A stretch of 64,000 nucleotides of DNA from Apostichopus japonicus (GCF_037975245.1 NC_092577.1:23586398-23650397), one strand, 5' to 3'. Shown: positions 36,143-49,325, counted from the first letter of the stretch. The notes: generated by a model not told the origin, from the letters alone. Numbers and translations are program-made.

Positions 36143-36808
36143 ACCAAAATATGTGTACCTAAGTCCTAGGTGATCACTATACAACTAAAAACTCCAAGAA
36201 CTTCATTTAATTGTGAACAATTACTGTCAATCCACTTTCATACAGAACAAACTGTACATATACTCACTCTATACTAGCAATTTCTTATAATTGTCATACA
36301 GGATAGTCTCTCTTGTCTGGTAGACAAAAGGGCCAGTTAGGAGACTGAAATAAATAGGTGATGGGCAAGGGATCTTGCATCGTGGAATATGCTTGTCATC
36401 CCATAGTGACTATACTTGCAGCTTATTTGAGACAAAGAGATATTTGAGCAAACAAAAGGTAAATAGTCAGAGGCAAGTTACATCACTATGAGAATATATA
36501 TCTGAAATTAGGGACAATGTAGGAAAGCTGAAGTTGAGACCAGCATCCCTAGTGTTAAAAAAAATTACTTCTTAATTCTTTCCTCTTGAATTTTTCAAAA
36601 CACTATAACTTTGAAAACATGAATATCTGTAATTTATTATATATAACAAATAACTTCAACAATGTTACTCCTTCATCCCACACAACCCCTAAATAAAAAC
36701 AGCAAATTTCTTTCATCAATTATCATATTCATTGACAGTCTATCTTTAATACACTTACTTTAAATGATTTCTAAAACTTATCAATTTTTATTGAAATTGT
36801 CTTCACAG
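36143..36808. other. No gene recognised; may hold the Helentron 3' end
   Basis: AT-rich sequence between the endonuclease stop and the next gene. I could not pick out a terminal hairpin or terminal motif with confidence. Confidence 0.35.
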
Positions 36809-39736
36809 ATGGAAACAATATCATCCATTTCGGAGGCCCCTCATTCTTACGGACCATACCCAAAAGCAATAAGAGTCCTTGTGGTAGATGCTAAGGAACA
36901 AGACAACAATGTTCTAATTGGACTTGCAGATCCCACCGGTGACATTAAAGCGATCTGTTACGAAAAGAATCTTGTTCCTAAATTACAAAAAAACAAAAGT
37001 GTCCTATTGCGGAACTTTCAGAAGGGAAGGTCATGTCTGATTGTGAACAAAACTACACAAGTCATACCCACAACTCCACTGAAGGATATACAACCAAGTA
37101 ATTTGGAGCAAGCAAAGTGCCTGGTGACTCCTCCTCCACCTGCAGTTGTGGCACTGAAAGATATTTCTCTTTCACCATCCGGCATAGCGGCCCCTTTGTT
37201 GACTGTCTGTGGTGAAGTAGTTCAGGTAAAAACAACATATTTTATAAACTTATAATATGATAGACTCGCGAAGTTTGGAGACATAAGAGAATAAGAGGGC
37301 ATTTTCAACTCATGAAGAAATACCTGTATGAATGAAACAAAATTCACCCTTTATTGATCAGCTTGGTAGACATCAATTATTGTGGGGGTTTAAAAAAAAG
37401 TCGGCAAATATTTGCAGAAAATATTGTACTTTTTGTAAAGGAAACATTAGCTAAGTTGGCAATGTCCGAATGTTGCTAAGTTTGAACGGCCTACTAAAGT
37501 GGCCGCTAAAAGTTCATAGGCATGGAATATTATAGACTGCTCTATTATTACCTTAAATTCATATATATGTTTCATATTTTCACAGTAAAATGTCGTTGAT
37601 TGGTAAAAGTGTTCATTTCGAAAAGAGTTTTGCGTTATTCCATTCAAGTTAACACAATGTTCAGTACCCGAGGAGAATGTTCTTCAAATGTCACATTTTG
37701 TGGAAAGATCGTAAAATGGTGTGACCGTACATCAAATTCATTTAGCAGTTTTATTACATACTCCTCCCTGAAATGTTATAAAAATGAGGATGTTGGAACT
37801 TTGCAGTGTTCCGAACTTAGCAATACTGTACACTTATACTGTCTTGCCTGAACTATGTTCACAAGAGACTTAGTGACCATTACATTACAGAATGTGTATA
37901 CACGTGTGCATGCGTATTTGTGTGAACACCATATATCTTGAACCATAGGAGCTATGTTGAAGAAATTTGGAAGGACAACATCATGTTTTTTTTTTTAAAT
38001 GAGTAGCAGACTGTGGTAATTCATTCTAATTTGTCTAATTTATGCAATATTCAACTAAGTGCAGTATTTGGAGATATATAAGAAGATAAAGTTTAAACTT
38101 GCATGCTATAGTAAACATTTAGTGCAAACAATTTTGGAGGACGCTTAGAAATCATCAGGTTATTTCTGCTGAATTCACTTGACACTTCTTACAAACATGT
38201 ATAGTAAACATGCATACAGAACAAGTCACTTAAAGGTCACCAAGAATCATTTAGGATAATTTGCATAATATATGCGCTACATCCAATAGGAAATCTATAA
38301 CAGCCTAAGGATATCATCTTCAATCTTTACTGTTAAAGTATTCAAACAATATTCGAGGGCTTACAATTTCAATACAATGAAACAAAATCGCACTGTCGCA
38401 TAACCTGGTGAGATTAGAAGCCCGATAACCGCAAGGTTGATAACAATGGCCCCATAATTCCATGAAAAGTATAAAGTATTGTTCCTCCCCCAATTTACTA
38501 CTAACATTATGCAAAAAACCAAAACATTACATGTTACATTGTTGAGGGTTTGTCACATAGTACAAGTACTATGGCAGTGGTACATTGAGGAAAATCAAGT
38601 TCAATATATAGGCCGTTTTATGAAATCACTTAAAATGCTTCTCCTCATCACCTTTAACGAACGTTGTCTAGATTTTGCCAGACTAGTGAATCATCACCAC
38701 ATATTTGTAGTCCAGTGTCATGTATATGGACTTAACAGCCATTTTATGATCACTTGAAATGATTCTTTTATACCCAGCAGCCAACAAAGGCTACTTACCT
38801 TTTCTCAGAAACATAGAATGATAAACTTTTACATTTCATTTTCAGGATGAAGCAACTCACGTTGTCGGCCAAGCAGCACAAGAAGTCACAAACATAATAA
38901 AGCAGGATGAAACAACATTTCCTGTCACCCTCTGGAATAAAGCCAGTCATTCTCCTGCAAAGACTGGTGACAAAATCACTATATCACACGTGTCTCCCCG
39001 AAATGACAAATACTTAAGAAAACTGGCTCTGTCAACCACGACTGATACAACCGTAACCGTAAGTCTAAGTTCATCATTTCAGGTACAAAATCATAGTTAG
39101 GTTTAAGGCTTCAATACAGGTATGAATATAATAATAATTACAGGAATCAATGATATATGGCCCTAAGTTACTGGGCTAGGCAATTCCTATTTTCAAGATA
39201 TAAATTAACATCTTTAATGTGTTGACAGATGACATTTACCTCAATAACTGAAAGTTTCCGTTCTTCTTTGATATTGTGTTTCAAATGCCAACACATCTCT
39301 GCATATTTATGAAAGGACAAGCTTTAACGTTATTACATAAATACTGTGTTGTATGGTCAGTCTGCTCAACTAACAATGAATTATCAGCAATGTACCTCAT
39401 GAGCAAATAAGATTTCTTTTCTACTTTATCTAATTCTTGCAGATCCATGTGCTACCGCCATCAACAAAAAAAGGAGGTATAGTCGGCATTGAGGAACAAA
39501 ATGACAGCCTGTTGATCACCATTTTCACGGACGATGGTGCATTGGCACAGTATACGTTGTCACCACCTAAAACTGAAGCACTGCTGAAGGGTAAAACAGT
39601 TGAAAAAACCTTAGAAGATATCAGTGAAGAGCAGTTCGTCTTTTCAGTGAGAGGCTCAGATATTGAAAGTTTTTCATTGACTTCAACATCCTCAACCAGC
39701 AATCCTTCATCCTCAACAGCACTGAAAAAGCAGTAA
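36809..39736 (+). CDS. Three-exon gene of probable OB-fold (RPA-like) type
   Basis: Exons 36809-37225, 38846-39058 and 39443-39736 join in phase to about 307 codons with no stop. The ATG follows an acceptor-like CTTCACAG, so an upstream noncoding exon is possible. The first exon has VLIGLADPTGDIKAICYEKN and SVLLRNFQKGRSCLIVNKTT. The second has FPVTLWNKASHSPAKTGDKI and ITISHVSPRNDKYLRKLALS, followed by a TTDTT end. The pattern of a short beta-rich unit with VTLW(N), GD and TT.T words suggests repeated OB folds, as in RPA70-like single-strand DNA-binding proteins. The C-terminus is Ser/Thr-rich. Some Helitrons carry RPA-like genes, so it could be cargo of, or a partner to, the Helentron 670 bp upstream. 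It could equally be a host gene. Frame integrity is better than in the Helentron. Confidence 0.5.
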
Positions 39737-40027
39737 ATGTTTCTCAAATTAACATGCACTTCTTCACCTTCTTTCCATATGACATTAATTTGTAGTCAAG
39801 TTATAAACAGTTTCTGTATGTTGGAAGCAAATACCGCATGTGTGTCTGAAATTTATATAACCCTGGTGTTGAGTCACTACAGTTGTGTATTTCAAATTGA
39901 CCGCCTCGCTTACAACCCACCCGAATTTAGCAAGTCGTGTAAAAGGGCTGTCCAGTATTTGTTATCTCAAATACGTTTTGCTATACAATTAGGTTTGCAA
40001 GTTCCCTATATTGTCCTTTCCTTAACC

Positions 40028-40034
40028 CTGAAAC
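40028..40034 (+). repeat. Target-site duplication, left copy (CTGAAAC)
   Basis: These seven bases directly precede the left terminal inverted repeat and are repeated exactly right after the right one (53153-53159). Confidence 0.8.
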
Positions 40035-40067
40035 CAGGGAGTTGTTATGGAATGGAGTTCTGTCTTC
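40035..40067 (+). repeat. Left terminal inverted repeat, 33 bp
   Basis: It is identical to the reverse complement of 53120-53152; beyond 33 bp the ends differ until the shared 13-bp internal motif. P-element transposases cut at such ends. Confidence 0.85.
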
Positions 40068-40190
40068 AGTGATTTTATCACCATGTCCTTAAAACCACCT
40101 CAGGATACACTACGCAGCCTATGTTAACCCTATGACTAAACACGAAGGTCAGGCCTCCCCAGAGAGCGATCAGATTTCCTTTGAACCATA

Positions 40191-40203
40191 TGAAGTTGCC
40201 GAC
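40191..40203 (+). promoter_or_regulatory. Subterminal inverted motif, left copy
   Basis: TGAAGTTGCCGAC, 157 bp from the left end. The reverse copy is at 53089-53101, 52 bp from the right end. It is a candidate transposase-binding or enhancer repeat by analogy with the 11-bp internal repeats of P elements. Confidence 0.5.
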
Positions 40204-40314
40204 TCAGGAGACTTGTTCAAAACGCCCTCTATCGTTTGACCGTATCTAGCCGATTACTTCATGGGGCTTTCCCTGATACTTACCGCATGCGCAGTAGTTA
40301 TTCTCTTTGGTGTC

Positions 40315-43300
40315 ATGGCCGAAACTTATGTGCAGTTGAAGAAGAAACAGTTACCTTTTTTTTCGTGGAAACCCGAAATTCGGCCGATTTTTTTTCGGTA
40401 AGTTATGCCAAATTATTCTTCATTGTTTTGTCGTAAATCGTACGGAATACTGGGAAATTTAGGCTAGAAAGAAGGGACTTTTTAGTCAATTTGCGCATCG
40501 TTTCGGCGATTTTTTACTATAGTGTAGTGTTCATTAATCTCTTACCTCCCCAAAATTGGATCGCAAAGTTGTGGCACTCACTGCCAATTTGGAGAAAAAA
40601 TGGATAGTTTGATGTCAAAATATTCATTTCGACGTCCGTTACCATGGTAATTAAACGATTGTTAAAATTTTGGCGCCATTTGTTGGCAATAACGGCGAAA
40701 CCAGTATAGACTATTTAGTGTAGGAATCGGTTTCACGCATGGGCGGCGATCCTGGGGGGATGGGGGGATATATCCCCCCATGAAAATGGGTGGAGGGGAT
40801 GTAATACACCATATCCCCCCCACCAAATGCCAGGATAATAATATTTTCATGCCTACATTTATGCATCATCGTGAATGTACGGCTCTTTTTTAGCTTCATT
40901 TCTCTCCTACCATAAACGCAGTGCGATCTTTTCAAATAAAGCGTCTTTATAAAGCAAGAATAGTTGACTGTAGGCTTCATTGGGTCTATAACAACAAAAT
41001 GTATTATTGCGCCCACGGTATTGATATAGTACATATATGCACCCTCATAGTATTCATATCAACGAGTTAAATGAATCTGGAGGATTCATGTCAATTGGGC
41101 GCGCGTACCATGCATGGAGGGTCATGTGATGTGTTCCAGGTGGTACCAAACTGATATTACTCTGTAGCAGTTCGAAAATAGTGTTAGTGACTTCGTGAAA
41201 GATTTGCACCAAGACGGATCGAACATGGGAAGTAACGGCGTAAGAATGTACTGGTACTTCAGGCCTACGAAATAGTGCTAATATGCTAACGTTAGACATG
41301 CTGGCACAGAACAAGTACAGATACATTGGGCTTGCAGCGGGAAATGTGGATGTCTGAATTGTATTTCAAGGGTGAGCGTTTGGTGCTGTGGGGAAAAGTT
41401 TAGTTCAGTGCAACCACGGAATTCTCCATGGAACAGAGCCTAATGCTGCTCAGCCGGAATATAGCTATCACGTTAGGCTACAGGCACGGTTACTGCTAGG
41501 TAACGGGTGTCGTCTGCTGCTCTAAGCACGCATACACATTTACGTACTCGTTGGGTGAAATCATCATGCGTAAAGGGGAGAGTAAAATATTAGTACCGCC
41601 CTGGAACATATCACATGACCCTCCATGCATGGTACGCGCGTTCGCGCGTATTTACTGTGTGATAGTTTCCCCAGATTCATTTACAGGTACCTCGATGATT
41701 CATATAGGCCCTATAGTAGGCCTACACACGTACTGTACATGTTCCCTCGAACAGCTGAGAATTTCATGTTACCAGGGTAATGATTAATACACGTTTCACC
41801 TGGATGCCCTAGCAATCGGTACCTAGGAATGTAACTATGTGTAATTGTGTATTGCATGTGTATAGGCCTATAATAGCCTGCATTAGGCCATTTTCTTCAT
41901 CGAATAATATAAAAGAGATCTCGAACATTCTAACGTAGCGCCTGAAACAAGATTGACAGGGGCAAGTTTCCCAAAATAACACCCAAAATTAAAAAAAAAG
42001 TATTTTGGATCCTGATTATGAGATATTTCGGATATGATATCCCTATTTTAAAGTTGGGTATATGCCGCTTGGAAACCTCGGTAAGTGCCGTTTCCGGCCA
42101 TCTAGAGGGTTTGTAAATCCCAAAATTTTCTTGTACGCTTCGCGCCAACTCATGGTGGCGCTACGCTTAGATAGTCAACAAGGTCATATCCCCCCACTCG
42201 GAAATACGGATCGCCGCCCATGGTTTCACGATGCAATTATAAACTGTGGTATTACTAGTGGTAATGTGGTAAGCCCATGACTAACGTTAGTTGTCAATTT
42301 TAAGTTTTAACAACATTTCATTCGTTGTTTTTGGAAATTTAGTGATTTTACCGGGTATTATAACCCGGAAAGTTTCAATCGAGAGAACGGGTTACTGCTT
42401 GGTTACCAAGTCAAGACTTAGGCTAAGTGGAAACGTAGCAAGGTCTATCCTTATGCTAGATTTATACAAATAGCTCTAACCTACATAAAATTAGCCAAAT
42501 AAATAGCCTACTGTATTCTGAATACTTAAGATTAGGCCTGCAGATAGTCCCTATAATATTTTGGTCTATTAGTCGTGCAAGTGAGCAATGAGAGTGATTC
42601 TACTTCCCCATTACACTTCACTACGGAACTACTTGAGATTGTATAATTGAGGATTAGCTTCAGTGTGTGATTTGGAGAGAGTAGACGTATTTTGCGGCTC
42701 TCTCTCCTTTGCATGGTTTACCATATGTCATGATTGTTTGCCCAATGCTTCTGAATGATATTTCTCAGGCTACAGGTAATGACTTGTCAAAATTTTGTAG
42801 ATTATTTTCACTCTGTCCACTCCAAATAAATTTTATTCACCACAGTTTAAAAATATTTACAGACCTGCAAATGGCACCTTTCTTTGTATGTAGCAGCATT
42901 TCATCCTTCAACAAATCCAAATAAATGTTGATGCATGTGTACATAGCATGAACATAAAGCTTTCCTATACACTAGGCAAAAAGAATATTTCATACCAAAC
43001 AAATAAGTCAACTTATTTGTTCTTGGTGATTTTAGCAGACTTAAGGAATAAGTCTAAATCCAGCCTGTATGCAATTTATCATACAAAAATTTGATCTATC
43101 TTTAGTGTTCCTCAGGCACTTTATCATGGGAACTGTCATGTTGAAATGATACATATTTGCAGGTTACGTTGGCCTTCTTACCAGGTGTCCACAGGGCAAA
43201 TGATGGGATGCATGAAATCATGGGATGGAAAAATTAGGGGGTGTGCTATACACCTAGGATTACCAATAACCTCTGATTTGCAGAGAAACACACAGTGTAT

Positions 43301-46300
43301 GAACTACTGCATGAAATAAAAAGGTAAACTTTAAATGAGTTTGGAGTCCTGTCCACTCATACATTGTTGTTTTCTTGAGAAATGTATCCTTCGAAAACCC
43401 AACCTACATTGTTTGCAATACCCACGAAACTTAGCTACTAAAACCTCCTATCAATAGTCTATAAAAAATATAATATATGCTTAATCCCTTTCATGCCCAA
43501 GTACAAAACTGTTAACTCTGTTACAACTTAATGAGTTGAGTTTATTAATTGAATCGGCTGGAATTTGTTCAAATATTACCTCAATAAGATACAGATTTTG
43601 TAATTATACCAGCTTGGCTAAGTTTTAGTAACATCATAAATACTGTAAGTCATTCTTAATTTGAATATTAAGATGGGTTCATGTAAGCATTCAACCAAGC
43701 AAAACAATATTGAAGCAGGGAGTTGTTCCATCACAACTCCTTGCTTGAAGTTGTAACCCAATTTGAGTTTAAAAAATATATATATATCTGTATAAGTTTG
43801 AGCTCGTAAATCCTAGTATAGTCTTAGAAAAGGTACTGACTTCCATGCCTCCATATTCAGGAAGTCACTCAGTAAGAAGCTCTGTGTGAAGTTCAAATGC
43901 ATTGTCCAGTTGAAGGAAACAGCCTTCTGTTTATCAAAAAATCAATTGTTTTTTATCAAGAATCAACAGCTTAAGTATTTTTCAGTTTGAAGCAGGATGT
44001 TGTGGTAAGAAGATGCTGCTATTCAAGCTCAACAATGGTCCTAATTGCATTGTACATAGGGCAGGTATTGTATTTTGTGCAGAAGTTGTTAACACTGGCC
44101 AAATAATGTGGTCAAAGATGTTAAACAGGATCCAGGCATTGCAAGCAGCAATCTCTTCTCACAATGCTTCAGTCACTATAAAAAAACAGCTGCATGAGTG
44201 GAATGGATACACATTGCAAGTGGGTCTGTTATTATCAACATTGGAATTGCTTTAAAGATGTGTGTTTTGTGAAATTTTGTTATGGCATTTCATATGTGTA
44301 TTTTGAAATCCTTGTGCAGATTATGTGGAGCAAAGCAAAGGGAAGGTTCTACATATTTTCAGAAAGAAATTTATGGGAAGGATATTTTAAAATTTATGCA
44401 AGTGGACATTAATCAAGACATTCCAGGTGTCCATCCTAGTTCCATTTGTGACACTTGTCGAAGGAAACTATCACGCTGTAAGACTGCATCCAGAAAGTCA
44501 AAGAAAAACGAACAGTGTACTTCTAATGTACAGCTTCATAAATTCTCCGAACATTCAGAGGACAATTGCGCCATTTGTACAACCAATCATTTGGACAAGA
44601 AAATACTTTTAGATTTTTGTAGAGAGACAGGATTTCTGTCATGGATGTCGAAAGATGGCAAAGTGATTGCAGTAGTAATGCATGACCTAGGAGAAGTAGT
44701 TTTGAAGAGAATTATAATTGGTGATAACTCAGTCACTGCCTTCATTCTTGGAAAAGTTGTAAACTTATCCCACAGTAGTCCATTTAAAGCCATCACTGAA
44801 ATTTTGGATTCAGAAATCTGTGTGGGAAACCATGATTTTGACACTTTAGCTGAGGCTTACCGTGAAGAAGGATTGAAAGGAACTGTTGGTCAGACTGTGG
44901 CTCAGGTAGAAACTCTTCGAACAGGGGACCAGTTAGAAGGCAAACTAACAATACGCCATAATAAATGCCATCTGATAATTTCAAATGAGGATGTACAGCA
45001 GTCCAACCGAGCCATCAGTAAGTGCTGTGCTGTTTGTAAATTCTATAGGGCAAATTTACATCAAAAGCTGATAATACATCAGCAAAGAGGACAAAAGAAG
45101 AAAACCAAAACCATTCTCTTGTCAAAACCAGAACTTATCAACAAAGTCAGTCATTTACAGACAGAGATCCAACTATCAAGGAACAGACAAGAAAGGTTGA
45201 AGAGCACCATTAGGGATCTGGTTGAAAAGGAAAGTGTGACTATTGATTCTGAAGAACTCCTGAAAGTTATCAAATGCAATGAAAAGGAATTGGAGTCTAT
45301 TTTACCAGCTAACACACATTGTGCCCTACTTTGGGAGCAGCAAAAAAAGGCATTGCAAAGCAAATCCTCCAAAGGTATGAGATGGCATCCAGCAATAATC
45401 AAGTGGGCAATTGCATTGCATTCAAAATCATCATCTGCATATGACATCCTTAGAGATTCTGGATTTCTCATTCTCCCTCATCCAAGTACTCTTCATATGT
45501 ACACACATTTTACACCGCCATCATCTGGACTTAATGTTGGTTTGCTACAGAGGTTTTTCGACAGTTTGAAGCTGAGCTCTCTTGAACCTCATCAAAAGCT
45601 TGTAAACTTGATTTTTGATGAAATGAAAATTAAGGCAGGACTTGTTTTTTCCAAAACAAATGGCAAGTTAGTGGGATTTATTGATGTTGGAGATGTCAGT
45701 AAAGACATGGAACGTTTTGAAGCCAGATGCACTGAATCAAAATCTGAAATCCCAAATGTGGCCTCGCATGTGCTTCTCTTCATGGTTAGAGGCTTAACTT
45801 CAAGCATTAAGTTTCCGGTGGCTTTTTTTTTCACTAACAGTGCACCAGGCCATCAGCTGTATGAGATGGCAATGAATTGCATTAAAGCCCTCAAGCTGCT
45901 AGGACTTACAGTTCTCTGTTTGACTTCAGATGGTGCAAGCTGCAACAGAAAGCTGTATGAGATTTTGTCAGGAAGCTCCTCTTCACCACTTACTCCTCAT
46001 TACAAGACGAAAAATGTTTATGAAGAGAACCAGTACATATATTTTAATTCCGACGCACCACATTTATTGAAGACACTTCGGAACAATTTTGAAAATTCCA
46101 ATTGGAACCGGAAGACAAGAAATCTTGTGGTAAATGACTGTTTTTATTGTCAAGTTTAATAAAATAAAAAAATTGAAGTAGGGTTATTCAGTGAAAGTTA
46201 TATGTGTATGTGTATACATTTTGTATAAGGAGAAATGGTATAAGAATGTAAAGTACTTTATTGGTCAAAATTTCTATTTCTATAACCACCTTGGAGGAAA

Positions 46301-48584
46301 TTTACCTCATTGGGACATTCAGTCATCTTGCATGTTTAACAAGAATGTCTGATAAGAACTGGAAGAGTAAAGACCTCCAGTAAAGTACTTTTTATTTGCC
46401 TCTCAGTAAATATTTACTGTTCTTTTCTTTCTTTTTACCCCTCATGCTCAGTATAATGGAAAGCCAATCCAATGGATCCACCTTCTGCAGCTTCAGGAAT
46501 GGGATAAAGGGCGCAAAAGACAAACGCCTGGTTTGGTCCTCCTCCCGAAGCTCTCATATGAGCACCTCCATTTGAACCCGGGTTTGCAAATGAAGGTCAG
46601 CTTAGCTGCTCAGGTATGTTTTATATTATACCTTCAGTTATCAGTAAAAACAGTACTTGTTGAATACTTTGTTTCTTGAAGAGTCCCTTCAGTCTCTATG
46701 GTGGGACCGTCAATAACACTACTGTAGAATTAGTGTTGCATTTTTTTACGGAGAAGAAAAAAACTATACAAATTTGGATATGTCATCAGTATTCAGTACC
46801 ACACTACAGGGATTATGCAATTTATTACAGTGGATAACAGTAGAAGGCAAGGTTGTGCACCTTACAGTGTTTTACTGTTTGAACACTTGTGCTGTAATGT
46901 AATGGTTACCAAAGAAATTCTCAGTAAAGGACACTAGAGAAGGCAGGAATTTGTCATGAATGATTACCTTCTGATTTAATTAGCTGCAACAATTGTTAGT
47001 GGTTTGTGATTTTGCAAAGAAATGACAACCAAGAAACTAGTCTAACATGAAACTAAAGAAGTTCCTGACATGCAGTATGGATATATTTAAAAACCTACTA
47101 CAATATTTTATGACAAAATGTTACTTTTGTTAAGAATTGATTTCAGCACAAATTTGGTTACTTTGTCCATTGCAGGTGATGTCCAAGACAGTGGCCAATG
47201 CTCTACAATTGAAGGACAGTTTAGTGTATTCATCGACCATCAAATTTATTTTGATGGTCAACAAGTTTTTGGACTGCCTTAATGTTGGCTCTACATCACT
47301 GTGGCTGAAAAAGAAGAATACAGACATCAAACCATACACATCTGTTGATGATGAAAGACTTGTGGTCAGTACTTGAAACATTCAATCTCTCATAGTTTAC
47401 TTCACATGTGCATGATATGTGTGATAAAGACACTAATTAGTGTGTCAAAGTAAAAATGTCTTATTGCAAAGGTAATACAGCATACACCTATATTGTCCTA
47501 CTTGCAATTTACATAACCAATTGTAAAGTACTGTAAAGCACACGTATGAATGGTATTCAAAGAGAAAAAAAAATATGCTTGTATCTCTAAAAAACCTTCT
47601 TCTTAAGCTTTAAAATGGAGAATAACAAACTACACTTTTACCACCACAATGTCTCATGAATTTTTCTTGTTTTCAAACAGTGGCTTACAGAAGAATTTTT
47701 GGGTTTCTTGAAAGAGTGGACTGAAGAAGGTGAGCACCTTCCAGGGTTAACACCGAAGCAAAAGCAGGCATTGCATCTTAGTGTACCCACATTGGCTGGA
47801 TGTCACATAGCAGGTATGTTTTGTCTTATTTATTGTTTCTTTATGTTAATCGTTACATATTGTGAAATATTCTTTAATGACTTTATAACTATTTGTAATT
47901 CAATTCTAACATAAATCTTTGCAATCAAACAACTGCTGTCACAACTTCTTGATGTAAAAAAGACACAAATGAAAAATATGTGAAATTGTTTCAGTACAGT
48001 AGTAGGGATAAACTCATGTACAAAATATATATCCATGTTTGAAGTCCAAATATGACATGTGTGTCTATAGAATTGTTGTTGAGAATGGAGAAGTGACCTT
48101 AACATATATGCGTACCTACATCAAAACTCTTCAAATCAGGCAGACTTGTCAAGCTTCCACCCTAATCCTCATTTTTTTATCAGAGGTGCCAGAAATTATG
48201 TTTATTTGCTCTTTAAGATCCTACATAGATTTAATAAATCTTGAAAGACTATGTAATGTCTATGAATATTCACTTCAATTTGTTTTCTCTGTCCTTTTTA
48301 CAGTTCACTCTTTCACTGAGATTACAAAGCTTCTTCTGGCCATGGATGGAGTCAACTTCTTCCTCAGCGACAAACTTAACCAGGATCCTGTGGAAGAATT
48401 TTTTTCCAAACAACGGTCAGCTGGTGGTCATCATGACAATCCATCAGCTGAACAATTTGGCCATCACTTGATGAAAAATATCGCTGCAGGTAGTCATGCT
48501 GCAGCATCCAGGAGAGCCAATGTTCGCCGTGAGCAGCCCTCAAAGGATATAAGTGATGAGCCCTTGCCCAAAAAAAAGCGCTAA
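40315..48584 (+). CDS. P-element-superfamily transposase with RAG1-like N-terminal zinc region
   Basis: Coding exons are 44320-46129, 46452-46613, 47176-47364, 47681-47813 and 48304-48584, all in phase, about 857 codons. A candidate first exon at 40315-40397 (MAETYVQLKKKQLPFFSWKP) ends in the right phase and would make about 885; otherwise an ATG at 44282 could start the protein. The N-terminus reads RLCGAK, FMQVDINQDIPGVHPSSICD and TCRRKL, then NCAICTTNH, following the cysteine/HP pattern of the RAG1 N-terminal region. The core has RWHPAIIKWAIALHSKSSSA, then LIFDEMKIKAG (Asp 45617), LTSDGASCNRK (Asp 45929) and NQDPVEEFFSKQRSAGG (Glu 48393), giving the D-D-E set of P-type enzymes. It ends in a basic PKKKR. 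No frame break was seen. It is expected to be nuclear and to cut the element's ends. Confidence 0.85.
40738..42222. mobile_element. Nested 1485-bp nonautonomous DNA transposon with 8-bp duplication
   Basis: The ends are inverted: CATGGGCGGCGATCC at 40738 and its reverse complement ending at 42222, each followed by a C-rich/G-rich ATATCCCCCC-type stretch. GTTTCACG flanks both sides (40730-40737 and 42223-42230). An 8-bp duplication fits hAT or P superfamilies. No transposase frame is present. It lies in the long first intron of the P-type transposase gene. Confidence 0.8.
41067..41685. repeat. Inner inverted repeat, third level of nesting
   Basis: Bases 41067-41150 (including GCGCGTACCATGCATGGAGG) match the reverse complement of 41590-41685, with AATGAATCTGG at both outer ends. 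The ~440 bp between is unmatched. It looks like a small fold-back element inserted in the nested transposon, or part of its own structure. Confidence 0.6.
42231..44319. other. Remainder of transposase intron 1
   Basis: AT-rich sequence without an exon pattern. A copy of the first 12 bases of the terminal repeat, CAGGGAGTTGTT, occurs at 43716-43727, partly mirrored by ACAACTCC a few bases on. A possible alternative ATG in the transposase frame lies at 44282. Confidence 0.4.
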
Positions 48585-48714
48585 CTTTGGTATGATGAAT
48601 TGGGTTCACAGGGGGAGGGGGAGGGGGGTGAGGGCATGATAAGCAGCGAGAGAAAAAAAAATATATACATTTTCATTTTGAGGTGAGAAATTCATTAAAA
48701 GTTATATACATTTG

Positions 48715-49325
48715 CAATTTTTTGCATTGAGTATCAATAATTCAATACATCAATATTTAAGATCCAAATTGTAACTGATATTGTAAGTGAACCTTCTTGT
48801 GTAGTATACTTCATTACATTTGAAATGCCTGTTAAACCCATGTTATGTGAAAGGGTTAACTGTAGCCAAGCGTTGCTATGGGACTAAGTATTTTTGTTAT
48901 GACTACTGTCAATCATATATTTTTTTTGGGGGGGGGCTCTGATAAGTTCCATTATTTTATGATTTTATTTATTTACTGCTTGATGGCACTAGACTTAAAT
49001 ATGTTCTAATGCACTTTCTTTGAAGAAAAAATGTCCAGCTGTCATGATCTAATGCATTGAAATCAGGTGAATGGCATGACTTCCACCTAGTCTGTCAATT
49101 TTTTGCATTGAGTATCAATAATTCAATATATCAATATTTAAGATCCAAATTGTAACTGATATTGTAAGTGAACCTTCTTGTGAAGTATACTTCATTACAT
49201 TTGAAATGCCTATTAATCCCATGAAGGGTAACCGTAACAAAGCGTTGCTATAGGACTAAGTATTTTTTGTTATGACTACTGACGATCATAATTGGGGTAG
49301 AGGGGGGGGGGGGTCTCTGATATAT
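48715..49325 (+). repeat. Direct duplication between the two convergent genes
   Basis: About 230 bp starting CAATTTTTTGCATTGAGTAT at 48715 are repeated at 49096 with roughly 90-95% identity by eye, each ending near a G run (48920s and 49300). The repeat lies between the stop codons of the transposase and PHD genes and has no coding pattern. Confidence 0.85.

Noticed and set aside
39737-40072. 111-codon open frame after the OB-like gene
   Set aside because: It follows a stop codon and runs across the transposon end, so it cannot be an old conserved gene.
44320-48584. A Transib/RAG1 catalytic core
   Set aside because: Only the N-terminal zinc pattern resembles RAG1. The core motifs (FDEM, SDGASCNRK, NQDPVEEFF) are those of P-element/THAP9-type enzymes.
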